Part shown: positions 10,601-20,932 of the stretch, piece by piece
Numbering within the stretch: the stretch's first letter is position 1
Layout of the letters: every line of letters starts with the position of its first letter
Assembly: GCA_027577415.1 (NCBI GenBank)
Contig: JANBQS010000097.1
Location: forward strand, 1 to 36,837
Length of the DNA: 36,837 bases
From: Coemansia sp. RSA 922
Lineage: Eukaryota; Kickxellomycota; Kickxellomycetes; Kickxellales; Kickxellaceae
Reading direction: 5' to 3'
The notes under the pieces: generated by a model
Seen by the model: only the letters and a program-made list of their open reading frames with translations
The model's database searches: none
Told to the model about the DNA's origin: nothing
Program-made: the position numbers and the translations under genes

Positions 10601-13600
10601 CAACTATCCCTTTGCCAGGAATTGACGTGCCATTCCACTCCAGTCAACTCCTTTCGGGTGTCGATGAGTTCCGTACGTTCCTTCAAGATAAGATCCGGTC
10701 CGAAAATATCAACTATTCAGCGCTGCATCTCCACTACGTTCCCAACCTGACCGCGGTGCCGTTTGAGGTGTCGCGAGAGTACTTTAGCCTGGTCCACAGC
10801 ATCACAGAGTCACCTGTAGCCGCTAGTGTGCTAGACTCTTGGAGCGATGCCGCTATGGAAAATGACGACGACATTGCTAGGCTGGCAGCGACGTTGCTGG
10901 TTGAACTCTTGGCTTACCAGTTCGCCTCACCCGTTCAGTGGATTGACACTCAGGATGTTTTGTTCGGCAAACTGGGCGTGCGTCGCACGGTCGAGATTGG
11001 TGTCAGTCCAGTTCTTAGTGACATGGCAGCCAAGACGCTCAAGAATGAGGCATTCGCTGGCAACAGTGTGGATGTGTTGCATGTCGAGCGCGAGAGAGAT
11101 GCGATCTACTACACCCAGCAGCGCCCGGAGGTGAGTGGGCCGACTCTCAGCGCCATTCCTGCACAGCCTGAGCGACCTACTTTGTCTGCGACGGCAGTTG
11201 CGGTCGAGCCCATTGCGCCCACTCTGCAGCCATCTGGCACCATAGCACCACTTGTCGACGTTCCGCTTCAGGCTTTGGATGTTGTGCATACCATAGTCGT
11301 ACACAAGCTAAAGCGCTCTCTAGCCGACGTATCTGCCGCAAAGTCGATCAAGAGCCTTGTGGGCGGCAAGTCAACGCTGCAGAACGAGATTGTCGGCGAC
11401 TTGCACAAGGAGTTCGGTGGCAAGGTTCCTGACATGGTCGAGGATCTCTCACTCCAAGACTTAGCGGCTTCAATCGGTGGATTTGGCCGCTGTCTGGGTA
11501 CGTATACTCAGGCACAGCTGGCCCGGCTGTTCAGCAACAAGATGCCCGGCGGATTCTCGTTGTCGTCAGCACGAAGCACTTTGCAGTCGGCGTATGGACT
11601 GGGTCCGCAGCGCCAAGACGCGCTGTTGCTGATAGCTCTGACGATGGAGCCTTCCAGCCGTCTATCTGGCGACATGGAAGCCAAGTCATGGCTGGACACT
11701 GTCGCTCAGGCGTACGCAGCCAAGGCTGGTATCTCCTATTCCGCCGCAAGTGCCGGCAGCTCTAGTGGTCAGGCTGGCTTACCCGCTATTAGCAGCGCTG
11801 AGATGGAGAAGATGCAGCAAAAACAGTACAAGCACATCCACCAGCAGATCCAGGTCCTGGCGCGCTACGCTGGAATGGACTTGCGCGAGGGAGCACGTTT
11901 GGCCGAGAACGAGAGGGCCAGATCGGCCGAGATGCAAAATAAGCTTGATAACATTATAGCCGAATTTGGCGACGAACTCATTGACGGCGCAAAGCCACTG
12001 TTTGACGCGCGCAAGGCTCGCCACTTTGACTCGTGCTGGAACTGGGTGCGGCAGGAGGCGTATGAGCTGATCCAGCAGGCAATTGCTAGCTGTGCTTCTG
12101 GATCTACCAATGGACCAGCGATTGTTGACGACGCTAGCCTTCAGCGGCTGAAGAATCGTTCTAGCCCAGGCTTGCTTCAGATACTTGCTGGGACGCTGTC
12201 TATCTTGCAGGCGGCAAACGATGATTCGCTGGAGCCGGTAATTAGGCTCGTGTCAGAACTGCACGATGCCTGCACCCTTTCTATAAAGCAGCCGCCATTA
12301 TATCGCGAGCTGTCTACTCCCACTGGTCCGCAGGTCGACTTTGCCCTTGGCTTTGGTCTTGACGGCACTGCGACATATTCTGAAGTGCCACGCCCAGATG
12401 AGCCATCGCTTGCTGCTTTTATCGAACATATGCGCCAGCCAACATCACTGAATACGCTGCCATTACTCCATCTCAGGAAACAATTGAGCGACTACGCTTG
12501 GTCCTACTGCCCAGAGCTGTCAGCAACTTACTATGAAGTCTTGAGCAAGATGTGTGATGGCGGTTTGTCCTTTGCCGGCAAGACTGCTTTGGTCACTGGT
12601 TGTGGGCGGGGCTCAATTGGCGCTGATATCGTCTGTAGCTTGCTTAGCGGCGGCGCCAAGGTCATTGCTACGACATCCTCTTATAGCCGCAAGACCACGT
12701 TGTTCTTTGAAGACGTGTACCGCACATACGGCGCTCGTGGCTCGGAGCTAATTGTTGTTCCATTTAACCAGGGCTCGACCGGTGACATCAAGCAGCTGGT
12801 CGACTATATCTACAGCGATTCAGGCGTTGCCAAGGGCTTGGGCTGGGACCTCGACTATGTCATTCCGTTTGCAGCAGTATTTGACATCAGCTTTGCAACT
12901 AACCTTAGCTCGCGCTCGGAGTTTGCTCTGCGAGTTGAGCTCACCAACCTAATGCGCTTGCTGGGCAGCATCAAGGACACCAAGGAGCAGCTCGGCTACA
13001 ACGCTCGGTCATCGCTGGTAATTTTACCGTTGTCGTCCAACTGCGGTAACTTTGGTGGCGACGGGCTCTACGGCGAATGCAAGATGGGCTTGATGACAGT
13101 ATTCAACCGGTGGAACTCCGAGTCATGGCAGGACTACTTGTCTATTGCCGGCGCAGTTATCGGATGGACGCGTGGCACCAACTTAATGACTGTCAATAAT
13201 CTGGTTTCCCCACGGATGGAGCAAGTTGGTGTGCGCACGTTCACAACACGCGAGATGGCGTTCTGCATCTTGGGTCTTGCTCATCCACGTATCTGCCGCC
13301 TTGCTCGCCATCGACCTATCTGGGGAGATCTAAGCGGCGGAATGCTTGATTTGAACGACCTTGGCCATGTTATTCGCAAGGAGCGTGCGGCTATACAGCG
13401 CAAGGGCAGGTTGCTACAGGCTATAGGGCGCGAGTTTGGCCTTGACTATGCGGCAAATATTCTCAGGAGCTATTCAAAGACGGATGCCACGGCCGACGAG
13501 AGACCCTTGGCAAAGCACAAGCACCACTTTCCGGCGCCTCGTCACTACGACCAACTACAGCACTTACGGCACTTGCAGGGCATGGTCAACTTGGACAAGG

Positions 13601-15753
13601 TCGTTGTCGTCACTGGCTACGGCGAGGTTGGTCCTCACGGCAATGCCGAGACGCGCTGGGAGATGGAGGCGTATGGCGAGTTTTCGCTCGAAGGGTGTAT
13701 TGAGCTGGCGTGGATCATGGGCCTGATCAAGCACTCTAAGGGCCCGCTAAAGTCGACTGGCGCCATGTACGTCGGCTGGGTCGACGCCAAAACTGAAGAG
13801 CCCATTCGCGATATCGACGTCAAGCCACGCTATGAGGAGTATATTTTGGCGCACACTGGCATTCGCTTGATCGAGCCTGAATTGGTGAACGGCTATGACC
13901 CGAACAAGCGTACTATCTTGCGTGAGATCCAGATCGAACACGATATGGAGCCATTCGAGGCTACTGCCGACGAAGCAGCGAAATTCAAGGCTCAGAATGG
14001 CAGCAACGTCGACATCTGGGAGAACTCTAGTGGCGGCTCGTGGTTGGTCAAATTCCTCAAGGGCGCTCTGATCCGCGTGCCAATGGCCCTGCGAGGCGAT
14101 CGGATGGTTGCAGCACTTGTACCGACTGACTGGGATCCAAGGCGCTATGGCATTCCAGACGACGTCGTCAAGCAAGTAGACCAAGTCACTTGCTTTGCGC
14201 TGGTAGCTACAGTCGAGGCGCTCGTCAGATCTGGCATCACCGATCCCTATGAACTGTACCAGTATTTCCATATCTCCGAAATAGGCAACACTACCGGCTC
14301 AGGTTTTGGCGGTTCTGTATCTATGCAAGATGTCTTCAGGAGCCGCCACTTGGACAAGGAGGTTAAGAATGACGCGCTTCAAGAGACGTTTGTGTCGACA
14401 ATACAAGCGTGGACCAACATGCTGCTAATGTCGAGCTCTGGTCCAGTAAAGCCAGTTGTCGGCGCCTGTGCAACTGCAGTTCTTGCGATTGACGCTGCGG
14501 TTGAGACTATCCAGTCGGGCAAGGCTAAGGTTATGATTGCTGGTAGCGCTGACAACTTTACCGAAGAGACGTCAATTGAGTTTGCCAACATGGGCGCAAC
14601 CAGTAGCTCGGTCGAAGAGGTTGCTCGGGGCCGCATTCCGTCAGAGATGTGCCGTCCGTGTACGTCAACACGCAACGGGTTCATGGAGGGACAAGGTGCC
14701 GGTATTGTAACGTTAATGTCGGCATCTGCTGCGATCGAGTTTGGAGCGCCGATCTATGGCATCATTGCAATGTCGGGTACGGCCACCGACAAGCAGGGAC
14801 AGTCAGTACCAGCGCCTGGCAAGGGAGTGTTGACGTCTGCGCGCGAATCAAACGACAACAGCTTACCATCGCGCTTGCTGAACTTTGACTACCGACGCCG
14901 CCAGCTGCAACGCCAATTGTCTGCGCTAGAGGCGTGGAAGCAAGAGGAGCTGGCTGACTTGGCAGACATGGTAGAGGGACCAAGTAACACGGTCGAGCTT
15001 TCTACAATGCGCTACGCGGAAGAGGTAGAGAAGAGCTACCAGCGCCAGCGCCGTAGTCTACAAGACACCTGGGGCAACGAGTTTTGGAAGAGCGATCCCG
15101 AGTTTTCTCCACTACGCGGCAGCTTGGCGGTCTGGGGCTTGACAGCTGACGATATTGGACTGGCATCGTTCCACGGCACATCGACGGTAGCCAATGACAA
15201 GAACGAATCGGATGTTCTCAACACGCAGCTCAAGCATTTGGGCCGTACTCCAGGCCACGTCGTGCCAGCTGTGTGTCAGAAGTGGCTGACTGGCCATCCG
15301 AAGGGCCCGGCGGCATCGTTTATGCTTAACGGTGTTATTCAAAGTCTGCGTACGGGATTGATACCAGGCAATCGCAACGCCGACAATATTGACAAGGATT
15401 TTGAGGCGAACGACTATATACTCTACTTGTCAAAGTCGATTCAAACATCGGGTATAAAGTCATGCTTGCTAAAGTCGTTTGGATTTGGCCAAGTTGGCGG
15501 CGAATTGCTGGTTGTGCATCCCGACTACCTTTCAGCCACACTTACTCAAGATCAGCTCGACAAGTACAACGTCAAGCTCCAGCAGCGCAGCGCCAAATCT
15601 GAACGCTACTGGCAAGACACTTTGGTCGGCAACCACTCGCTCGTACAAATCAAGAGCCATCCTCCATATACCGCTGAGCAAGAGAAGAGTGTGTATCTCG
15701 ACCCACTGGCCCGTGTCAAGTATGATTCGAAATCTGGCGAGCACAAGTTCTAA
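4670..15753 (+). CDS. Single-chain fungal-type fatty acid synthase (beta-alpha fusion, no PPT domain)
   Basis: Two exons (4670-5399 and 5501-15753) encode about 3660 aa of cytosolic type I fatty acid synthase. Order: acetyltransferase with S249 in GHSQG; enoyl reductase from about 561 with GGRAGGHHS at 715-723; MaoC-type dehydratase with H1573 in HGMWTSAS; malonyl/palmitoyl transferase from about 1653 with S1799 in GHSLGEYAAL; junction of beta-like and alpha-like parts at about 2024-2035; ACP with phosphopantetheine site S2201 in GGKSTLQNEI; ketoreductase from about 2603 with Y2767 in YGECK; ketosynthase from about 2943 with C3233 in GACATA, H3468 in FHGTST and H3509 in HPKG. The frame ends about 20 residues after the DPLARV stretch that follows the KS; yeast Fas2 continues there into a PPT domain, which is absent here. 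ATG 4670 is chosen because the conserved N-terminal pattern starts there; an in-frame ATG at 4577 would add 31 unlike residues. Confidence 0.95.
5400..5500 (+). other. Intron in FAS gene (101 nt)
   Basis: Donor GTATGT at 5400 and acceptor TTGCTTGTAG ending at 5500, preceded by a pyrimidine tract. Splicing joins G (5399) with TC (5501-5502) to give Val, producing RFKVAVGHSQG, the expected acetyltransferase motif. Unspliced, the frame from exon 1 stops at 5453-5455. Confidence 0.93.
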
Positions 15754-16767
15754 GTTATTACCAGTAGTGCCCATTTATTTTTCTATTAATTAACAATATT
15801 CAGCTGCTTTTGAAAACACATCTATCAAGAATACTAGTTTCTAGGCGCCATAGCTGCCCAGTCACCAATATGTAAATTGTGCAGGCAACAATGTAAACGT
15901 CTACTACAAGCAAATGTCATTGAAGATGCGGTTCAGATCACACTGGTCATGGACAACCTCTACAACTCAATTCCTCGGCAGACACTTGATCTATTGGCTT
16001 GCCTATGTTTATCCCTTATGCGCCTCGGCTACATCAATTGCTCTCTAATGGCTGACAGAACTGCTAATAAAGTTTTTTTTATTAACTTTAGTGATACAAA
16101 TTGGACTACGGTCTGATCCTTGTACTGCATCATAGGATTAATTTTTTTGGTTTGCTTGCATTGTATGCAAAGTGTATAGTCAACATCACATAAGATTTAA
16201 TGTAAACCCGATGCGCCTGAGCGGAGGGCTATTTGCTATATGTAGACATGGATCAACACGACGACAGTGAATTGGTGTGGCAGATATCACAACTACTATT
16301 TGCCAACTGACAAACTATTAAGTTATTGGAAATTGTGACACTAAAATGGCCTACTAGCACTTGAGAGAAAATAGAGATGCAATTTCTGTAAACAAAAATA
16401 AAACATACTACTTTTAATATTGATAATGCGGTATTAAACTATGCCACATGCTGTAATCCGTTGAGTATGTAACTCCCGATTTAATCTACATTTCAGTCAT
16501 CGTTGGCCATGTTCTGAAGGGTTCTTTGAGATTATTGCCAGATGTGTGGCGCCGCTGCTTCTGGAATGCCCCAACCTTTTACAACGCCGTCCGCGGCTTG
16601 GTTATTTTTAGTAGTTTGATGGTGGCTAATCTATGACGCAAGCAGTCCATCCCCAGTCCACAGCTAGTGGCTAAAAAGGAGGACCGGAGCCTACAATCAA
16701 CTTTATTTCTTTTGTTTGCTCTTGCTAGTTTTATTCACCTTTATAACCGACTATATAGTACTAAAGG
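15754..16767. other. About 1 kb intergenic region, AT-rich, one coding-like patch
   Basis: Downstream of FAS. A 79-codon plus-strand frame at 15877-16116 has no recognisable features and I do not call it. An AATAAAG near 16066 could serve FAS polyadenylation. A patch at about 16500-16635 looks protein-like and is listed separately. TATA-like sequences at 16740-16757 precede the next gene. Confidence 0.5.
16499..16633 (+). pseudogene. Possible orphan exon or gene remnant (unrecognised)
   Basis: An AT-rich stretch ends in CTACATTTCAG (16486-16496), a good 3' splice acceptor. It is followed by an open frame of about 44 codons with balanced, GC-richer composition and a TGA at 16633-16635. It reads IVGHVLKGSLRLLPDVWRRC, then Trp-, Asn- and Phe-containing sequence ending in a hydrophobic stretch. 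I do not recognise the family and found no upstream exon that fits. It may be the last exon of a small gene, a decayed fragment, or chance. Confidence 0.2.
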
Positions 16768-17502
16768 ATGTATTCTTCTACTCCGTTTCAGTTCCTTCCC
16801 CCACACGTCGTAAGTCTAATAGTCAAGTATGTTGTGGGCAGCACGCCTATGTGCAGTAAGAGGGACATAAAGGGCTTGAAAAAGTTTGAGAAACCTCTTA
16901 TTCCCTTGCTGTGGGTCTGCCACAACTTTCGTGAGGTTGTACAATCACGCTTCTTTTGCGAATATAAACTAGATATAGCTGACGGTGAGGATGGCGATGT
17001 CTGCGAGGTATTCGAAGAGTGGCCATCAAGCCCCCGAGCACCAGTATATCCTACGTATCACTTGGCTAAAGACTTGGTGATAGAGTTAAACGCTCGGAGT
17101 ATTTTTTCAGGCGAGGCGTTGCAGGTTTTGTCAGCCCCACCATATGAGGGCGTTGTGTTCCCACAGGTGAGAAAGCTCACAGTCATTCTTTTTTTTAACC
17201 TCTGGCGTGAGGGCCGAAAGTATACCTGTGACGGTTTGCAGTACAACATCGCGCGTAATATCAACGAGTTTATTCTGCGGATCAAGCAGATGGCTCCTGC
17301 TACAAACAAAGTCGCTGTCAAAAATCGGTTTGATATTATGAGTGGTAGACTCCGCGGTGCATCTTATTGCCGAGTACTTGTAACTCTACTGTCTGATGTC
17401 GCCGGTTCAAAAAAGCGCAGGGGCTCATTCTCTGTCAGGTCAACCGAGAATGATCAGGCGATAATAGCCTCTTATTGGCCACTTGCTGATGTTTCAACTT
17501 GA
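16768..17502 (+). CDS. F-box-like family protein, Kickxellales-type, probably C-terminally truncated
   Basis: A 244-aa protein. The N terminus FQFLPPHVVSLIVKYVVGS resembles the first helices of an F-box, and the following LLWVCHNFREVVQSRF, YPTYHLAKDLVIEL and FPQVRKLTVILFF segments match, as I recall, a large F-box-like family in Coemansia and relatives whose members are about 400-600 aa. F-box proteins recruit substrates to SCF ubiquitin ligases, but function is unproven for this family. Here the protein ends soon after the IKQMAPATNK segment with a divergent, basic and Ser-rich tail, so the middle and C-terminal repeat part seems lost. The ATG at 16768 follows TATATAG and TTATAA elements by 10-30 nt, which is close for a core promoter. 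It may be a degenerating paralogue. Confidence 0.6.
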   Translation: MYSSTPFQFLPPHVVSLIVKYVVGSTPMCSKRDIKGLKKFEKPLIPLLWVCHNFREVVQSRFFCEYKLDIADGEDGDVCEVFEEWPSSPRAPVYPTYHLAKDLVIELNARSIFSGEALQVLSAPPYEGVVFPQVRKLTVILFFNLWREGRKYTCDGLQYNIARNINEFILRIKQMAPATNKVAVKNRFDIMSGRLRGASYCRVLVTLLSDVAGSKKRRGSFSVRSTENDQAIIASYWPLADVST

Positions 17503-17947
17503 TACTAGTTCTGTGAATAACTAATAAAGCCGGATTCGGTACTGCAGGCAAGTGGGTCTATATCCAATGATAAATAATAAAAAAGGAAGAGAGGTACCTG
17601 TTGACACATGGAGGAAAATTGGCCTGTTGAGATGCTCAGAACTACAGCCCCGGTAGAAGTTGCTGAGTGAGTCGGTTTTATATGGCCTGCTCTCGCGCTT
17701 GTCGGGTTGCTCCTACTTTTCTCCATCCTGGCAATGTCAACTTGTAAGCAAACGGGCTCACTAATTTTCAGCACTGATTTAATTTTTGAAGACCACATCA
17801 GCATTCCACCCGTAACCTAGTCGAGTTGCTTTCTGAATATTGCCAAAAAAAATTGTAGACACGAAAAATAAACCCCATTCATTTGACATTACTTTTAATA
17901 ATTTTTGATCGCCCTTGTCGTCATAACGAAAACCAAAAAAAGTGGCC
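17503..17947. other. Intergenic, AT-rich
   Basis: About 445 nt between the F-box-like gene and the reductase gene. It contains AATAAAG at about 17522, a plausible polyadenylation signal for the upstream gene. The minus-strand frames here are short and show no domain features. I could not identify further pieces of the F-box-like protein in it. Confidence 0.45.
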
Positions 17948-19060
17948 ATGGGCGGAGCTACTAATCCAGCTGTAGTGGCACTCTTGGAGGAGATTGCACG
18001 AGCAAAGTTACGTGCCGAGGAGCGACGCCGAGCAGCAGCCGAGGCGGCAAATATCCAATATGGCGTAATTCGTGAAGGTGATTCCGTTATCTTGCGATTA
18101 CCGCCTGTTCCACTAAAGCCCGCAGACGATGACTGCTGCAAATCAGGGTGCACACCCTGCATCCTAGACTCGTACCAAGACCGACTTTTTGCATATAACA
18201 AAGATGCTCAGGCGCTGCGAGCGCAATATGAGCGAGTACTGAGCGGGGCGCCAATTGAAGCAAGCGAACACCACATTCGACACGCTTTGCCCGGCGGGCT
18301 TTTAGAGCCATTGCAATTCAGCAGTATCAGCGTCATGCACACGCATATGCTTGGTGGATACGCTAGACTGGTGGTTCTGGAGGCGTCAGCTAGTAATTTT
18401 GTGCTGGCACTGGGCGAACATGTACAAATCAGGGCGACATTTAGCGATGGAGTCAGGATTACTCGGCCTTATACTCCGGTGATGATTGAGGCCCCTGATG
18501 GCATAGTCCGCCCACATTTGTTTGTCAGACTTTATGGCGAGGACCACCGTATGTCTGAGTTTTGGAGTGGTGTGGCGGCTGGTCATCGACTGGCTGTGCG
18601 AGGACCTATTGCTACGCAAGAGAATATGACTCGTGCTTTTGCCTCTGACCTTTGCGTGCTTGCTGCGGCGGGATCGGGAATTGCGCCAATATTCCAAGTA
18701 TTGCAATTTGCTCACGTAAATAGCGCCTACCGCGATCGACACATTGTGGTTGTACACTGCACCCGAGACCATGCCAGTCTGTGGCTGTCCCGAGAGATTA
18801 CTAAACTTTCGAAAGAGATGCCTGGGTTGGAATACCATGTATTCCTCTCAAACGAGTCTGAAGCAAAATATACTGCCAGAGGTTCTTTAGTGGAACCGAC
18901 GTTTGGGCGGTTATCTGCAGACTTGCTTTCGCAGGCAGTAGGGCCATTGACAGACACGCGATGTGCTGCAATGGTTTGCGGCCCAGAGACCTTTAACCGT
19001 GACGTATCGATGTGGCTGCGGACAGCTGGCGTTTCTGCAATTCAGACGCTGGGTGCATAG
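17948..19060 (+). CDS. NADH-cytochrome b5 reductase-like flavoprotein with N-terminal oxidoreductase-like Cys domain
   Basis: A 370-aa protein from ATG 17948. Residues 1-40 form an Ala/Arg/Glu-rich helix. Residues 60-82 hold a cysteine motif (DDCCKSGCTPCILDSYQDRL, Cys 63, 64, 68, 71), the oxidoreductase-like domain found at the N terminus of CYB5RL-type proteins. The ferredoxin-reductase-type FAD domain follows, with RPYTPV at 173-178, then the NAD(P)H domain with AAAGSGIAP at 239-247 and CGPETF near the C terminus. Family members pass electrons from NADH through FAD to cytochrome b5 or another acceptor. No heme (cytochrome b5) domain or clear membrane anchor is visible, so partner and location are unknown. 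No intron is needed. Confidence 0.85.
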   Translation: MGGATNPAVVALLEEIARAKLRAEERRRAAAEAANIQYGVIREGDSVILRLPPVPLKPADDDCCKSGCTPCILDSYQDRLFAYNKDAQALRAQYERVLSGAPIEASEHHIRHALPGGLLEPLQFSSISVMHTHMLGGYARLVVLEASASNFVLALGEHVQIRATFSDGVRITRPYTPVMIEAPDGIVRPHLFVRLYGEDHRMSEFWSGVAAGHRLAVRGPIATQENMTRAFASDLCVLAAAGSGIAPIFQVLQFAHVNSAYRDRHIVVVHCTRDHASLWLSREITKLSKEMPGLEYHVFLSNESEAKYTARGSLVEPTFGRLSADLLSQAVGPLTDTRCAAMVCGPETFNRDVSMWLRTAGVSAIQTLGA

Positions 19061-19798
19061 CGAGAATTCTTTTATTTACTCTTTTCTTGAAAGCAAGTGT
19101 TGGTGAGCCAAGGAGGTGAGCCAAGGATTAGGTATATTCAAGCGTATTCAAGAGTGAGAGTTACTAAATCTGTATCCAACTTGTAACAGGTCGTTGTTTA
19201 TATAGCCATTTGGCTGCCCTCTTCCATAGCCGTGTGTCGGAGGAGCTGGACAGGCGCAGCGTTGCTGTGTTATGCGGTTGGGGGCGGAGTTTCCTTTCTA
19301 GCTCCTTGGCATCGGCATTAGGCAGCGTGCTCGTGGCCGGAATATCGGAGATGGTACTGACGGCTCGGAGATGGTTGCTGATAGATCGTAGGTCCCGGAT
19401 GATGGCGCTCCATGTGGGCTGTCGGACCAGGCATGTGCATCATCATGCTGTTCCAGAAAGGGCACAACACATCCTCTTTTTTAATCACCTTTCTTAAAAG
19501 ACTAGTATAGTAGAAAGGAGAATCTCTTTCCCTTTTTCGACTCACCCAACCCTATCCAATTAAACCAAGTGGGTGAGAAATGCAAGCAGTCAATCCTTTT
19601 CTGTGAAAGGCAAACTCAGAAACAGACTTTGTCGACTAGTTTTTTTATACCCTTTTTAGAATACCTTTTCTTTCCTTTATAAAAAAAAAATAAAGCCGTG
19701 GTTTGGCCGACTTTCTTTTTTCGGCTGTCTCTGTCTCCCGTCCTAATATCCTTAGATTTATTTTATAGCGCATTTATTACATTCATCTCTCAAACTTG
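19061..19798. other. Intergenic, 738 nt, no certain gene
   Basis: It includes a short tandem direct repeat GGTGAGCCAAG (two copies, about 19101-19124), a TATATAG at about 19200, and a (T/A)-rich promoter-like zone before the permease gene with an A10 run near 19681. A His/Met/Pro-rich minus-strand frame (19318-19545) has coding-like composition in its second half but no recognisable family; I do not call it a gene. Confidence 0.45.
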
Positions 19799-20932
19799 AT
19801 GTCACTATTATACGGCGCCTTTCAGGTCGTACGCGCAGCAGGCGATGCTGTCGCCCAGTTGCAGTGGTATGCAACGCCATCATCTCAGTCGTCACCTGGA
19901 ACGGCACATTCGAGTATCGACGATGACCAGCAGCAGCAACCACTTTCATGGTTCAATGTGGGCATTGCGTCACTAATGCTGGCGATCAACATTGCTCTCT
20001 CGGTGTGGCTTGGACTGGGAATGAGCAAGAGTCTTATTGTATCGACTGTGCGCTGCATTGTCCAGCTGACGGTCTTGGGAATGGTCCTAAACCAGTTATT
20101 CTTGACCGAGAACCCGGTCTACATATTCAGCATGGTACTCGGATTGGGCACGCTGGCGGCCTTTGAAGTTACATACTGGCGGTCCAAGCACCGGTTCCCC
20201 GGCATGTTTGCTGGCGCATTCGTAGCTATCACGGGCAGCGCAGTAGGCGTGGCGCTATTTGGAAATGCTTTGTCTTTGAACACTCATCCGGCGTATACTG
20301 CGCAAAAGTTTATCCCCACAGTAGGCATGCTATTTGGCGCTAATCTCATTGGCGTCTCTATTGGAGTTAACGCCGTCATGAGCTCTCTGGATACCCATCG
20401 CGACCGCATCGAAAGCGCATTGTGCTATGGCGCTTCGCGCTGGGAGACAATGAAGCCTGTGGTTGTTGCTTCGCTCAAATCGGCCTTGGTTCCCTCGATT
20501 AGTAACATGAGCGCCTGCGGTCTATTGTCTATTCCTGGCCTAATGGTTGGTTGGTCTCTCAGCGGTGCTAACGTCCTTATGGCGTCTAGGTATCAGATGG
20601 TTGTTATGATTATGTTGACTGCGTCTACGGCTCTAAGTACTATGTTGGCCGTTATATTCTGCGCATCGGTTCTTATTAACGGCACACCTGTGCTCAGGTT
20701 GGATCTGCTTACAGCTAATAAGCCAAAGCAGGCTGCAAGTGTATCTGGTGCTAGCCGCTCCTCATCACGTATGACTTTGCTTCGCGCTGGTCTCCGCCCT
20801 AAATCTGACCTGTACTTGTCACGCAATCCTAGCTGCGTTGCTGTGGCTTCTACTACTACTTCTTCCAGTACGGCCACTATCCGCTCTCATAGCGGCGTCA
20901 GGCTGATAAGTGCTGCTGCTGCTGGTCGGTAA
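19799..20932 (+). CDS. UPF0014 family membrane permease (FetB/ALS3/STAR2-like)
   Basis: A 377-aa polytopic membrane protein. After about 45 polar residues with a Gln run, the UPF0014 core starts at WFNVGIASLMLAINIALSVW and contains about seven hydrophobic segments. Family landmarks include TVRCIVQLTVLG, FVAITGSAVG, FIPTVGMLFGANLIGVSIG, the cytoplasmic loop RIESALCYGASRWETMKP and LLSIPGLMVGWSLSGANVL. The C-terminal 75 residues are Ser/Thr/Arg-rich, extra to the bacterial family. In bacteria FetB pairs with ATPase FetA for iron export; in plants ALS3/STAR2 pairs with STAR1 in aluminium tolerance. No ATPase partner is in this window, so any partner is encoded elsewhere and the substrate is unknown. 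The ATG at 19799 is chosen over an in-frame TTG one codon earlier. Confidence 0.87.
   Translation: MSLLYGAFQVVRAAGDAVAQLQWYATPSSQSSPGTAHSSIDDDQQQQPLSWFNVGIASLMLAINIALSVWLGLGMSKSLIVSTVRCIVQLTVLGMVLNQLFLTENPVYIFSMVLGLGTLAAFEVTYWRSKHRFPGMFAGAFVAITGSAVGVALFGNALSLNTHPAYTAQKFIPTVGMLFGANLIGVSIGVNAVMSSLDTHRDRIESALCYGASRWETMKPVVVASLKSALVPSISNMSACGLLSIPGLMVGWSLSGANVLMASRYQMVVMIMLTASTALSTMLAVIFCASVLINGTPVLRLDLLTANKPKQAASVSGASRSSSRMTLLRAGLRPKSDLYLSRNPSCVAVASTTTSSSTATIRSHSGVRLISAAAAGR

Noticed and set aside
13747..14271. 174-codon minus-strand frame inside the fatty acid synthase KS region
   Set aside because: Antisense shadow of a long, highly conserved coding region; no recognisable motif.
15877..16116. 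79-codon plus-strand frame after FAS; considered as a possible separated PPT domain
   Set aside because: It has none of the acidic metal-binding or FS.KE-type motifs of PPT enzymes and looks like chance.
19101..19124. Tandem copy of GGTGAGCCAAG considered as a repeat element
   Set aside because: Two short copies only; too little to indicate a mobile element or array.
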